Positions 35,593 to 44,330 of a stretch of DNA of 64,000 nt are shown piece after piece. The stretch is from Desulfolinea sp050305405. GTDB lineage: Bacteria > Chloroflexota > Anaerolineae > Anaerolineales > Villigracilaceae. The stretch is taken from NCBI GenBank assembly GCA_050305405.1, contig JBNLFG010000019.1:1-64000 (forward strand). The letters run 5' to 3'. The notes beneath the pieces were generated by a model that was not told the origin of the DNA, made no database searches, and saw only the letters and a program-made list of their open reading frames with translations. The position numbers and the translations under genes are program-made. The number at the start of each line of letters is the position of its first letter. Within the stretch, counting starts at the first letter, position 1.

Positions 35593-35621
35593 TGTAGGGG
35601 CGAGGTTTCCCCGTCCCTACA
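35593..35621. repeat. Intergenic hairpin between panB and the 420-residue gene
   Basis: TGTAGGGGCG (35593-35602) and CGTCCCTACA (35612-35621) form a 10-bp stem with one G-T pair. It sits inside a probable operon and may be an attenuating or RNA-processing hairpin, or a copy of a GTAGGGGC repeat also hinted at near 7941. Confidence 0.5.
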
Positions 35622-35628
35622 GATAAAT

Positions 35629-36486
35629 TTAATCGAGCATTTCCATCAAGTCGTTATATTCGTCGTCTTTCATGCCGAAGTAATTTTCTTCAGCGGGGAA
35701 GGTAGTGTCTTTGACTTCTTTCACGTATTGCGCCAAACCGTTGCCAATCACTTCACCAGCGTTCCCGTAGACTTTTGCCATGCGCGGTTTGAATTTGGGG
35801 TAGAGACCGAACATGTCATGGTAGATCAGGAGTTGACCATGAGCATCGGGGCCCGATCCTAACGACATGATGATGCAGTTTTCGGCGCGTTCGGTGATGA
35901 TCTTGCAAAGGCGATCAGGGACGAGTTCGAGCAGAATTGCAAATGCGCCCGCTTCTTCGAGGGCTTTTGCATCGTCGATGATTTTCTTGGCGAGCGCCGC
36001 ATCTTTGCCCTGAACACGGAAGCCGCCCAAAGATGCGACCGACTGCGGGGTGAGGCCCAAGTGCCCAATTGCGGGGATGCCCGCTTCCACGATACCTTTG
36101 ATGCGCGGCGCCATCGCTGCGCCGCCTTCAAGCTTGATCGCGTCGCAGCTTGCTTCTGCCATAAAACGCCCGGCGTTGCGGATGGCGTCTTCGGTGCTGG
36201 CTTGATAGGTCATGTAGGGCATATCGCCGATGACGAAAGCGGTTGGGGCGCCGCGTCGCACAGCAGATGTGTGGCGGATCATGTCGCTCATCGTGACGGG
36301 GAGTGTCGAGTCGTAGCCGAGCATGGTCATACCGAGGCTGTCGCCGACGAGAATCATCTCCACGCCAGCCTGTTCTTGTAGATAAGCTGTCGGGTAGTCG
36401 TAGCAGGTTAGCCAGGAGATCGGCTCGCCATCATCCACTTTTTTGAAAAGATAGGGCAAACCGATTTTCTTGCGATCTTGGGTCAT
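35629..36486 (-). CDS. panB: 3-methyl-2-oxobutanoate hydroxymethyltransferase
   Basis: 285 residues. 'TCYDYPTAYLQEQAGVEMIL', 'LVGDSLGMTMLGYDSTLPVT' and 'AIGHLGLTPQSVASLGGFRV' are PanB signatures with metal- and ketoisovalerate-binding residues. Makes ketopantoate for coenzyme A synthesis. The C-terminal 25 residues ('EVKDTTFPAEENYF') extend slightly beyond typical PanB. panC and panD are not seen nearby; the partner gene downstream is unknown. Confidence 0.9.
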   Translation of the reverse strand: MTQDRKKIGLPYLFKKVDDGEPISWLTCYDYPTAYLQEQAGVEMILVGDSLGMTMLGYDSTLPVTMSDMIRHTSAVRRGAPTAFVIGDMPYMTYQASTEDAIRNAGRFMAEASCDAIKLEGGAAMAPRIKGIVEAGIPAIGHLGLTPQSVASLGGFRVQGKDAALAKKIIDDAKALEEAGAFAILLELVPDRLCKIITERAENCIIMSLGSGPDAHGQLLIYHDMFGLYPKFKPRMAKVYGNAGEVIGNGLAQYVKEVKDTTFPAEENYFGMKDDEYNDLMEMLD

Positions 36487-36602
36487 AGCTTCCTCCGTTT
36501 AGGGTTATTTAGACAAATCTAGTATAGAGAATCAGATGCAAAACCGCAAGGGAAAACATGATGACTTCGAAGATGGTGATGTAATAGAAAGCAGGGAAAG
36601 AA

Positions 36603-36627
36603 AAACTCCAGTTGAAAACTGGAGTTT
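36603..36627 (-). terminator. Terminator after the MscS gene
   Basis: AAACTCCAGTT and AACTGGAGTTT (11-bp arms) with a 3-base loop. On the minus strand the stem runs into TTTTTCTTTCCC, a good intrinsic terminator 35 bases after the stop. Confidence 0.8.
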
Positions 36628-36661
36628 GGGGAACAGGATATGGATGATTGTCTCCGTAGCT

Positions 36662-38218
36662 TTATCCGGCTGAGTTTTTAATTGGCCTGGTATCTGCGGC
36701 GTGAAAAGGTAGGGGTGTTAGCGCAGGACCTGGCCTATGGCTTTTATGATGAGCTACTGGAATGGTCACTTCACTACCATCTCGATATGCTGTGTATCCG
36801 GGTGACATGATTTCTACTCCTGCATTGTTAAAGTAATCCTGAATATTTTGGTGTAATTCTGAGTAGATGAGAGCCATGCGTTCAGGGGCATGTGTATAGG
36901 TGTTTAGCTCATAGCTGACATAATAGTCATCCAGGGAGGTTTGAAGCACAAAAGGTTTTGAATCACTCAGCGTGTCACGGGTCGCAAGTGCAGCTTTAAT
37001 TAGAAGATCATGAACTTTACGCCAAGGCACATCATAACCAATGGTCACTGTTGTGTTCAGAATAAGGCCCTCTTCTAGCATGGGTGCGTTGTAATTAATG
37101 ATCTCATTGTTGAGCACCATTCCGTTTGGGATGGTCACAACCACATTTTTAATTGTACGGATACGCGTTACAAGCAAGGTTCGCTCCAGTACATCACCGG
37201 CTGTTTGGCCGATTTTTACGCGGTCGCCAATACGCAGTCCGCGCGTGTAGGTTAGGACAATCCCGGAGACAATATTGGTCACCAGAGAAGTGGAGCCCAA
37301 CGATAGCAAGAAACCAACAAAGATGGTTATCCCACGGAATACGGGTGAATCAGATCCAGGCAGGAATGGGTATGCAGCTACAAGCGCAAAGGCGACGATC
37401 ATGAAGCGCAATAATTGAAATGTGGGTTCTGTTAACTCTTGATGTAAGCCGACAATCTTGATCTTATGGGAATGTATCCCCTCATGGAAAAAGCGCAGCA
37501 ATTTTAACGAGTAGTGCGTCACGATTACGATGAAAATCAGGGTGAATAAGTTGGGCAGGTACCCAAGCACGGTTTCACCTGCGCCTACCAGTATGTCGCC
37601 AAACATCTCAGTCAGGTTTGACGCCATTCTCTGGGTGCCTGGAAAAATTGATAAGGCGAAAACGAATCCCGTTAGACCCAATAGAATATTCAGGCCAATT
37701 TGCGAATAGCGTGCCAGAGAAATTATTCCGTCTGTAATTTGATCGGGGGTAATCAGCTCCAAGCTTTTAAAGCGAATTACGCGGAAACGGGTATCACGCC
37801 ATTTTTCCAGTAATTGATACAGTCTTGGAAAAAACTCATTGACAAGTCCGATTGTCTGAAAGACAAAAAAGATGCTGAGTGCCAGCACCAGGTTGTCCAG
37901 CAGACCGCTCATGAGTGTTTGCGTCAACTCAAAATCCATAAAGTTCTGGATGTAATTTTTCCATATCAAATGGATCGGCTGGACGCCAAGCAGAACTGCG
38001 AGAAGCAGGCCTAGTCCGATCAAAATGGATGCGAAGATCAGTTTACGCAGATAGCCAACAGCCTTTTTGCCGCTGCGATGTTTCAATGCTTGAAAAGCAG
38101 AAAGATCATAAAGATGAGTGACCCGAACGAAATAGATTGTCGGGATCGTGAAAAGGTGAGCTGTAGTCCAACTAAATAGCAATACGAGAATACTAAGCAT
38201 AAAAACAGGCATGAGCAT
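36662..38218 (-). CDS. MscS family mechanosensitive ion channel
   Basis: 518 residues. About six membrane helices; the pore-lining helix and beta domain read 'LGSTSLVTNIVSGIVLTYTR' then 'GLRIGDRVKIGQTAGDVLE' and 'VTIPNGMVLNNEIINYN', the MscS core. It releases solutes on hypo-osmotic shock. It has two or three additional N-terminal helices and a soluble loop compared with the 286-residue E. coli MscS. The C-terminus ends in a polar, Pro-rich tail. Confidence 0.9.
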   Translation of the reverse strand: MLMPVFMLSILVLLFSWTTAHLFTIPTIYFVRVTHLYDLSAFQALKHRSGKKAVGYLRKLIFASILIGLGLLLAVLLGVQPIHLIWKNYIQNFMDFELTQTLMSGLLDNLVLALSIFFVFQTIGLVNEFFPRLYQLLEKWRDTRFRVIRFKSLELITPDQITDGIISLARYSQIGLNILLGLTGFVFALSIFPGTQRMASNLTEMFGDILVGAGETVLGYLPNLFTLIFIVIVTHYSLKLLRFFHEGIHSHKIKIVGLHQELTEPTFQLLRFMIVAFALVAAYPFLPGSDSPVFRGITIFVGFLLSLGSTSLVTNIVSGIVLTYTRGLRIGDRVKIGQTAGDVLERTLLVTRIRTIKNVVVTIPNGMVLNNEIINYNAPMLEEGLILNTTVTIGYDVPWRKVHDLLIKAALATRDTLSDSKPFVLQTSLDDYYVSYELNTYTHAPERMALIYSELHQNIQDYFNNAGVEIMSPGYTAYRDGSEVTIPVAHHKSHRPGPALTPLPFHAADTRPIKNSAG

Positions 38219-38434
38219 ACTCCTTTTTTTGCGGGTTTCGGAAGTTGGGAAGGGGGATTGTCGTCATCCCTGAAGGGCCAGTTGGGCCAGACAGGGCCTG
38301 CCGCAAAATCAGGATAATGGTTATCGTTTTGGATGGGTATGGGATAGTGGTACTACGTGCTTGTTCAGCCCTTGAAAAAGGTAAAAGTCTCTCTTGTATG
38401 CTCCCCTTGAAACAGTTCTATAGAAATAAAAAAG

Positions 38435-38506
38435 AGCGGGAGACGGGATTCGAACCCGCGAATGCTAGCTTGGGAAGCTAGTGCCTTACCACTTGGCGAC
38501 TCCCGC
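38435..38506 (-). tRNA. tRNA-Gly (CCC)
   Basis: On the minus strand the acceptor GCGGGAG/CTCCCGC, a D arm 'GCCAAGTGGTAAGGC', an anticodon stem CTAGC/GCTAG with loop TTCCCAA (anticodon CCC) and a T arm GGGTTCGAATCCC are all present. The discriminator is T, usual for bacterial glycine tRNA. CCA is not encoded. The 449-base gap around it (38219-38667) otherwise holds only the terminator at 38606. Confidence 0.95.
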
Positions 38507-38605
38507 GTACGGCGCCAATAATACCATAATGGGCTTCTGAGTGTCTACTTTTTGGTGAGATAAAATTTGGGCTTTCCCTAAAAAACAGGCTGAAGCATGA
38601 AAAGA

Positions 38606-38632
38606 GCAACGCATCACAGAAAGATGCGTTGC
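38606..38632 (-). terminator. Terminator after the polyprenyl synthase
   Basis: GCAACGCATC and GATGCGTTGC with a 7-base loop, followed on the minus strand by TCTTTTCATG. It lies 36 bases after the stop of the gene at 38668. Confidence 0.7.
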
Positions 38633-38667
38633 CCTCGTCTTTGTATATTTGGATTGCTGCCTGTGGA

Positions 38668-39675
38668 TCAGGCTGCACGTTTAAGCAGCTTCTTAGCAAG
38701 GGCAAATAGCTCATCACCTGCTTCGCCTTGTGGATCGGCTTGACGTAAGGCGTTCAGCGCCAGGTCAGTCATTTGATCGGCGGCTTCTTGGGCACGTTGG
38801 CGAGCGCCTTCGCGTTCGAGCGTGGCTGCAAGTTTGGGTACATCGGCTTCTGTGATATTGGCCTGCTGCCAGCTCTTGGCGAAGTCTCCACCTTTTTCGA
38901 GACCAAAAAGTACAGGGAGTGATTTCTTGCCTTCGAGCAGGTCGCTGGCGGCAGATTTGCCGGTCACTGCCTCGTCACCCCAAATGCCAAGGATGTCATC
39001 TTGCACCTGAAAGGCAAGGCCGAGATAATGCCCAAAGTTACGGTAGGCAAGCCTAAGGTCTGCGTTTGCGCCGCCGAAGAGAGCGCCAAGCTCCATGCTG
39101 GTAGCGATCAATGTCGCAGTTTTTCCGCCGATCATCTTCCAGTAATCCCCGACTTCGATACTGGTGCGCTTTTCGTAGTCGATATCCAGATGTTGTCCGC
39201 GCGTCAGGTTTAAGCAGGCTTCTTGAAAGATTCGTTCGCCTTGCAGCACGGTCTCGGCAGGATGAATTTCTGCAAGATCGCCCATTGCCATATTGGCGAG
39301 GATGAACATGCCGTCACCGGCATTGATGGCTTGTGCCACACCCCAGATCGTCCAGGCGGTCGGGCGTCCGCGGCGGGTCGGGGAATTGTCCTGAATATCG
39401 TCATGCAGTAATGAGAAGTTGTGGATCAGTTCGATTCCGGCAGCGGCGGGAAGAACTTTCTCCCAGTTCCCGCCGACAGCAGCGTTGGCCAGTAAAACCA
39501 ACAAGGGACGAATGCGCTTTCCCGCTGCCTTGGCCCCCGCGCCTTCTCCCGTCCAGCCCATGTGGTAGGTCAGCATCTCGTGATAGAGTTTTGTGTGTGG
39601 CTCGTCAAGGCGTGCAACTTGTTTCTTGAGTTCGTCTTCGATGGCTAGCAAGAGTGTTTGGGAGAATTCATTCAT
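38668..39675 (-). CDS. Polyprenyl (geranylgeranyl/farnesyl-type) diphosphate synthase
   Basis: 335 residues. The first Asp-rich motif 'LLHDDIQDNSPTRRGRPT' and the second 'FQVQDDILGIWGDEA' define trans-prenyltransferases that join IPP to allylic diphosphates. 'GKRIRPLLVLLA' is the N-terminal IPP-binding region. Chain length cannot be read with confidence. IPP isomerase is at 51708. No SD; a TAGAAT sits about 7 bases before the ATG, so the message may be leaderless. Confidence 0.9.
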   Translation of the reverse strand: MNEFSQTLLLAIEDELKKQVARLDEPHTKLYHEMLTYHMGWTGEGAGAKAAGKRIRPLLVLLANAAVGGNWEKVLPAAAGIELIHNFSLLHDDIQDNSPTRRGRPTAWTIWGVAQAINAGDGMFILANMAMGDLAEIHPAETVLQGERIFQEACLNLTRGQHLDIDYEKRTSIEVGDYWKMIGGKTATLIATSMELGALFGGANADLRLAYRNFGHYLGLAFQVQDDILGIWGDEAVTGKSAASDLLEGKKSLPVLFGLEKGGDFAKSWQQANITEADVPKLAATLEREGARQRAQEAADQMTDLALNALRQADPQGEAGDELFALAKKLLKRAA

Positions 39676-39721
39676 GTGGTTATTCTAATCGCTTTCTTAA
39701 TGAAGGTTTTGTGATGTGGCG

Positions 39722-39727
39722 TATAAT
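39722..39727 (+). promoter_or_regulatory. -10 box of the 39754-45895 operon
   Basis: GCGTATAATTTT 26 bases upstream of the ATG at 39754. GGAGCGAAG lies between as a plausible ribosome binding site. The -35 box is unclear. Confidence 0.45.
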
Positions 39728-39753
39728 TTTAGCACGATGATGGAGCGAAGTTA

Positions 39754-40896
39754 ATGACAAAGTTGCAAAGGGAGTGGTTTCGAATATTGGGAATTGTGCT
39801 CGTGTTTTTCACGAGCTTTTTTATGTTCTTATACCGTCTTTGGGAGCCAGCATATGCCCTGCGTTGGCTGGGGCTTGCATCCGTATTTGTCGTCTGGCAA
39901 TTTGCCTTCCTGTGGCGCAAGCTGCATCTCAATCGACGTGCCGATGAAGAAGATACCTTACCATCCCTCGGCTGGGCAAATCGTGTTTCCTTTTTGCGCG
40001 GGATATTTATCGCCGCTCTCTTCGGCTTTCTTTTCTCTCCCTGGCCAGACAGTCCGTTAAGTTGGCTCCCTTTTACTTTTTACCTTTTTGCTGCATTAAG
40101 TGATATCCTGGATGGCTACTTGGCGCGCATCACGAACCATGTCACCGAATTGGGCGGGGCCCTTGATATGGAGAACGACTCATGGGGAGTATTGATCGTG
40201 ACGGGGTTGGAGTTCTGGTACGGGCAAGTTCCGGCGATCTATTTGTTAGTGGGTTTGGCGCGCTACCTCTTTGTCTTTGGTTTGCAGTTGCGCGAGAAAC
40301 AGGGAAAGCAAAATGTTGAGTTGCCCTTTAGTTTTCGGCGAAGGATCTTTGCGGGTGTACAAATGGGATTTATCGTTGCATTGCTGGCGCCGGTTTTTCC
40401 TGCGTATGCAACAAAATTAGCAGCAATTCTCTTTATGCTTCCTTTTCTAACAGGCTTTCTTTATGATTGGCTGATAGTCATAGGATGGATTACCCCGGAG
40501 AAAGGGGCAATTTTCTTTGAGCGAATTATTTCTGTAAAGCTCTTTAGTATTATTCCGCTTGCTTTGCGTTTAGTCGTCGTGTTTATTTTGTTAGGTTTCA
40601 CACTTATGCTTCGTCGGGAGATTTTCCGAGAATATTCCTTGTTCCTGGCTTATCTTTGGGTCATTCTTTCTTTTTTTTCTGTTCCAATGCTTTTTTTTGG
40701 TGTAGCTGGAAGGCTGGGGGCGGTTTTTGCTTTGATTTCAGCAGGGATGGCTGTTGATATGACAAAAACTGGTTATGAGTATGCTTTGGTTATTCTTTTT
40801 AGTTCTGTTTTACTTTTTACGGGTACAGGCGCACTTTCGCTCTGGTCCCCCGAAGACTGGCTGATCTACAACCGCGCAGGCGGATGGGATGACTAA
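39754..40896 (+). CDS. CDP-alcohol phosphatidyltransferase family membrane protein
   Basis: 380 residues, about ten membrane helices. The family motif is present as 'DILDGYLARITNHVTELGGA' followed by 'LDMENDSWG' (D..DG..AR...G...D...D), the metal site of phospholipid headgroup transferases. It is nearly twice the usual size; the C-terminal 180 residues add five more helices. Probably makes a lipid or lipid-like product by displacing CMP. It is the first gene of a seven-gene operon and overlaps the next gene by 8 bases. Confidence 0.8.
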   Translation: MTKLQREWFRILGIVLVFFTSFFMFLYRLWEPAYALRWLGLASVFVVWQFAFLWRKLHLNRRADEEDTLPSLGWANRVSFLRGIFIAALFGFLFSPWPDSPLSWLPFTFYLFAALSDILDGYLARITNHVTELGGALDMENDSWGVLIVTGLEFWYGQVPAIYLLVGLARYLFVFGLQLREKQGKQNVELPFSFRRRIFAGVQMGFIVALLAPVFPAYATKLAAILFMLPFLTGFLYDWLIVIGWITPEKGAIFFERIISVKLFSIIPLALRLVVVFILLGFTLMLRREIFREYSLFLAYLWVILSFFSVPMLFFGVAGRLGAVFALISAGMAVDMTKTGYEYALVILFSSVLLFTGTGALSLWSPEDWLIYNRAGGWDD

Positions 40897-41896
40897 AAAG
40901 CGCATCATTGCCATTGCGCTCTGGCTGCTTGTTATTTTGCTTATCTGGTGGGCGTGGCGAGATGTGTCGCTTGAAGCCCTTAGGGCAACGATCTGGAAAC
41001 TCAGTCTGTCTTCGATTGTCATCCTCTTTGCCATCAATGCTGCCATAATTCTCCTTTTTAGCAGTCGTTGGTGGCTGATCGTGAGAGCGCTCGGGCAGCG
41101 CGTTCCGTATCTTGCTCTCGCCAAATACCGCCTTGCCAGCTTCGGGGTCAGTTACTTCACACCAGGCCCGCAGTTTGGCGGGGAGCCGCTGCAAGTCTAT
41201 CTCCTGAAAGCTCGTCACGGCATCTCGACTGAGATCGCGCTGTCATCTGTCAGCCTCGATAAAATTCTCGAACTGCTCGCCAACTTTACCTTCCTTTCGC
41301 TGGGTATTTTGCTTGTTGTCTGGCGGGGAATCTTCTTTCAAAAGATTGCAGGATTATTGATCCTGATCTCGGCTGGGATGGTCGGATTATTGCTCGGTTA
41401 TCTTGTTGCTTTGCTGATGGGAAAAACGCCGCTTGCCTGGACTTTTGGCAGGCTTCCGCTATTGCGACGGGATGCTCCGTCCTTGAATAAGTTCCGCCAA
41501 ACCCTGCTGGATGCCGAGTCACAGGTTGGGGCATTTTGCCGTCAACAACCGCGCGTCATTTTGCAGGCGAGTGCTTTGTCTGCAATGATTTGGCTCGCTT
41601 TACTTGGAGAGTATGCTCTTGCTCTGCGCTTCTTTGGTCTGGAGACCGGCCTGCTCAACATGCTGAGGATCATCATCTTTGCCCGTCTCGCCTTTCTAAC
41701 GCCGCTGCCGGGCGGACTTGGTGCGCTCGAAGCCGGGCAGGTCTATGCCATGCAGTTTTTAGGGTTTGACCCGATCCTGGGCGTGAGCATCAGTCTTTTC
41801 ATTCGTGTACGCGATTCGTTCTTTGGTTTGCTCGGTTTGTGGCTGGGTAGCGTTTATAATTCCAGCCATGAAAAAACGCCAAGCCCTTTACTTTGA
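40889..41896 (+). CDS. Flippase-like/LPG synthase membrane-domain protein
   Basis: 335 residues, about eight membrane helices, of the lysylphosphatidylglycerol synthase TM region (UPF0104) family. 'RLASFGVSYFTPGPQFGGEP', 'ISTEIALSSVSLDKILELLA' and 'FLTPLPGGLGALEAGQVYAM' are family phrases. Such proteins flip lipids across the membrane. There is no aminoacyltransferase domain. It overlaps both neighbours (8 and 29 bases). Confidence 0.83.
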   Translation: MTKKRIIAIALWLLVILLIWWAWRDVSLEALRATIWKLSLSSIVILFAINAAIILLFSSRWWLIVRALGQRVPYLALAKYRLASFGVSYFTPGPQFGGEPLQVYLLKARHGISTEIALSSVSLDKILELLANFTFLSLGILLVVWRGIFFQKIAGLLILISAGMVGLLLGYLVALLMGKTPLAWTFGRLPLLRRDAPSLNKFRQTLLDAESQVGAFCRQQPRVILQASALSAMIWLALLGEYALALRFFGLETGLLNMLRIIIFARLAFLTPLPGGLGALEAGQVYAMQFLGFDPILGVSISLFIRVRDSFFGLLGLWLGSVYNSSHEKTPSPLL

Positions 41897-42854
41897 TGCC
41901 CCTTATCAGGTTGCTGTGCGGGAAGAAGAAATTCCTGCACTTGAAACAGGTCAGGCCCTTGTGAAGACAACGCTCTCGGCCATCAGCGCCGGGACGGAAA
42001 TGCTCTTTTATCGTGGACAATTTCCGCAAGAGATGGATGTTGATGCCAGCATTACATCACTTGAAGACGAAAGCGGCTATCCGCTGAAATATGGGTATTG
42101 TTCTACAGGCGTGGTTGAAGAACTCGGCACAGGGGTGGATGAAAGCTGGCTTGGAAAACGAGTTTTTTCCTTTCAGCCGCATCAAAGCCATTTTGTAGCA
42201 GATGTAGATGCGCTCTTTGTGATTCCAAAAGGTATTTCTGCTGAAGATGCCGTTTTTCTGCCAAATATGGAAACGGCTGTTAATCTTGTGATGGATGCGC
42301 ATCCCGTCATTGGCGAGCGAGTGATCGTTTTCGGGCAGGGCATTATCGGTTTATTGACGGCAGCTTTATTGCGAGAATTTCCGCTCGAGAAGCTCGTCGT
42401 CGTTGACCCCGTTCCCATGCGGCGGGAGGCAGCGCTGTCTCTTGGTGTGGATGCTGCATTTGCGCCCGACGAGCTTGGCGAAGATGATTTTGATCTCGCT
42501 CTTGAGCTTTCGGGCGTGCCAGATGCATTGAATGCGGCGATTGAAAGCGTCGGATTTGCGGGGCGAGTTGTTATTGGCTCATGGTATGGGCAAAAGCCGG
42601 TTTCGCTTGATCTGGGCGGGCGTTTTCATCGCGAACGCATTCAACTGATCAGCTCACAAGTCAGTACAATTGCACCGCACTTTAGTGGGCGTTGGGATAA
42701 AGCGCGGCGCTTTGCCTGGGTCTGGGAGATGTTAGGGCGGATTAAACCGTCACGATGGATTTCCTCACGCATCCCGTTTGGGGAGGCAGAGCAAGCCTAC
42801 GCCACGCTCGATACGCGTCCGCAGGACGTTCTACAAATCATTTTTGAATACTAG
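41868..42854 (+). CDS. Zinc-binding/MDR family dehydrogenase
   Basis: 328 residues. 'EIPALETGQALVKTTLSAIS' opens a GroES-like fold and 'VIGERVIVFGQGIIGLLTAA' is the NAD(P)-binding Rossmann motif. 'ALELSGVPDALNAAI' is typical for medium-chain dehydrogenases. The catalytic zinc Cys of true alcohol dehydrogenases is not obvious ('SAGTEMLFYRG' at its place), as in bacteriochlorophyll BchC-like relatives. The start at 41868 is preferred over 41805, which would overlap the previous gene by 92 bases; a TATAAT ends 7 bases before it. Confidence 0.82.
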   Translation: MKKRQALYFDAPYQVAVREEEIPALETGQALVKTTLSAISAGTEMLFYRGQFPQEMDVDASITSLEDESGYPLKYGYCSTGVVEELGTGVDESWLGKRVFSFQPHQSHFVADVDALFVIPKGISAEDAVFLPNMETAVNLVMDAHPVIGERVIVFGQGIIGLLTAALLREFPLEKLVVVDPVPMRREAALSLGVDAAFAPDELGEDDFDLALELSGVPDALNAAIESVGFAGRVVIGSWYGQKPVSLDLGGRFHRERIQLISSQVSTIAPHFSGRWDKARRFAWVWEMLGRIKPSRWISSRIPFGEAEQAYATLDTRPQDVLQIIFEY

Positions 42855-42875
42855 CATTTATTGATCGGAGAGTTT

Positions 42876-43253
42876 ATGTACACAGTCGCAGTAAAAAGAA
42901 ATTTCGTTGCCCAGCATTTTTTGATCGGCGGGGATTGGGGTTCCGAGAACGAGCTTCACTCGCACCATTATGTGATCGAGTTGCAGTTGGAGGGCGCGAG
43001 CCTTGACCAGCGTGGTTACCTGGTGGATATTGTCGACATCGAAGCGAATCTCGATGCGCTTGTGGCGATGTATCGTGACCACACGCTGAACGAAATGCCC
43101 GCCTTCGTTGATTTGAATCCGTCGATCGAGCATTTTTCGCGAATTTTGTGTATGACCCTGAGCGAGCGAATTTCTGCCCCGGATATCTCGGCCTTCACCG
43201 TCAAGCTCTGGGAAAATGAGATCGCCTGGGCATCGTATCGACTGGAGCGCTAA
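42876..43253 (+). CDS. 6-pyruvoyl tetrahydropterin synthase/QueD-like protein
   Basis: 125 residues. The family's zinc ligands are visible: 'FVAQHFLIGG' (His) and 'ELHSHHYVIELQLEG' (HxH-type pair). 'GYLVDIVDIEANLDALV' and 'LNPSIEHFSRILC' match the substrate-site Asp and Glu regions. Converts dihydroneopterin triphosphate to a pterin, or a related cyclised product. The Cys usually found near residue 25 is absent: the stretch is 'GGDWGSENELHSHHY'. The start at 42876 follows CGGAGAG. Confidence 0.83.
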   Translation: MYTVAVKRNFVAQHFLIGGDWGSENELHSHHYVIELQLEGASLDQRGYLVDIVDIEANLDALVAMYRDHTLNEMPAFVDLNPSIEHFSRILCMTLSERISAPDISAFTVKLWENEIAWASYRLER

Positions 43254-44329
43254 TGCGTGTTGGTTTGTTGATCTACGGTAGTTTGGATACGCTCAGCGGC
43301 GGCTATCTCTATGACCGCAAGCTGGTGGCGCATCTGCAGGATGTGGGCGACGAGGTGGAAGTCGTCTCGCTGCCGTGGCGAAATTATGCAGCTCATTTGA
43401 CGGATAACTTCTCCGCTTCGCTCCTGCGACGTCTGGCTGGGTCTCGTTTCGATGTTTTGGTGCAAGACGAGTTGAATCACCCCTCACTTTTTCGACTGAA
43501 TTGGCGTTTGCGTAGACGTGTGCGTTATCCGATCGTCTCAATCGTTCATCACTTGCGCAGCAGCGAGCTGCGTCCGGCGTGGCAAAATAGGCTTTACCGC
43601 TCATCCGAACGTGCATATCTGAACAGTGTAGACGGCTTTATTTTCAACAGTCAAACCACACGCGGTGTTGTCGAAGGGGTGTTGGGTGAGTCTCGTCCGC
43701 ATGTGGTCGCATACCCGGCAGGGAATCGCCTCGATCCACAAATCGGCGATGCGGATATTTTCACGCGCGCATATGCCAATCAGCCACTTAAGGTTGTTTT
43801 CCTTGGAAGTGTTATCCGGCGTAAAAACTTGCATACCTTGCTGGATGCGCTTGCCTTGCTCGACGAGAGTTGGCAATTGAGTGTTGTTGGGAATTTGGAT
43901 ATAGAACCCGCCTATGTGCGACGTATTCGTCAACAGGCAACGCGGTTAGGGCTGGATGAAAAAGTCAGCTTCACAGGTGCGCTCAATGATGAGCCGCTTA
44001 AGGCTGTTTTGCGCGCGAGCCACGTTCTGGCGTTACCTTCTTCGTATGAGGGGTTTGGTATCGCCTATCTCGAGGGAATGGGCTATGGGCTACCCGCGAT
44101 TGGCAGCACGGATGGGGCAGCGCACGAAATCATCACCGATGGCGTGGATGGTTTCCTTGTTGGGTCCAGTGATGCTGAGACTCTCGCATCTCATTTGAGG
44201 GGATTGATAAAAGATTCCAGAAAGCTGACGAAAATGAGCTTTGCAGCACGCGAACGTTATCTTACGCACCCTACTTGGAAAGATAGCGCAAAGAAAATAC
44301 GAAAATTTTTATCTGAAATGCGGAAGTGA
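43253..44329 (+). CDS. Glycosyltransferase family 4 (GT-B)
   Basis: 358 residues. 'YGSLDTLSGGYLYDRKLVA' at the N-terminus is the acceptor-side loop; 'VVFLGSVIRRKNLHTLLDAL' and 'VLALPSSYEGFGIAYLEGMG' carry the nucleotide-sugar-binding E-x7-E element. The start overlaps the previous stop by one base. In this operon it may glycosylate the pterin-like or lipid-like product; acceptor and sugar are unknown. Confidence 0.9.
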   Translation: MRVGLLIYGSLDTLSGGYLYDRKLVAHLQDVGDEVEVVSLPWRNYAAHLTDNFSASLLRRLAGSRFDVLVQDELNHPSLFRLNWRLRRRVRYPIVSIVHHLRSSELRPAWQNRLYRSSERAYLNSVDGFIFNSQTTRGVVEGVLGESRPHVVAYPAGNRLDPQIGDADIFTRAYANQPLKVVFLGSVIRRKNLHTLLDALALLDESWQLSVVGNLDIEPAYVRRIRQQATRLGLDEKVSFTGALNDEPLKAVLRASHVLALPSSYEGFGIAYLEGMGYGLPAIGSTDGAAHEIITDGVDGFLVGSSDAETLASHLRGLIKDSRKLTKMSFAARERYLTHPTWKDSAKKIRKFLSEMRK

Positions 44330-44330
44330 C

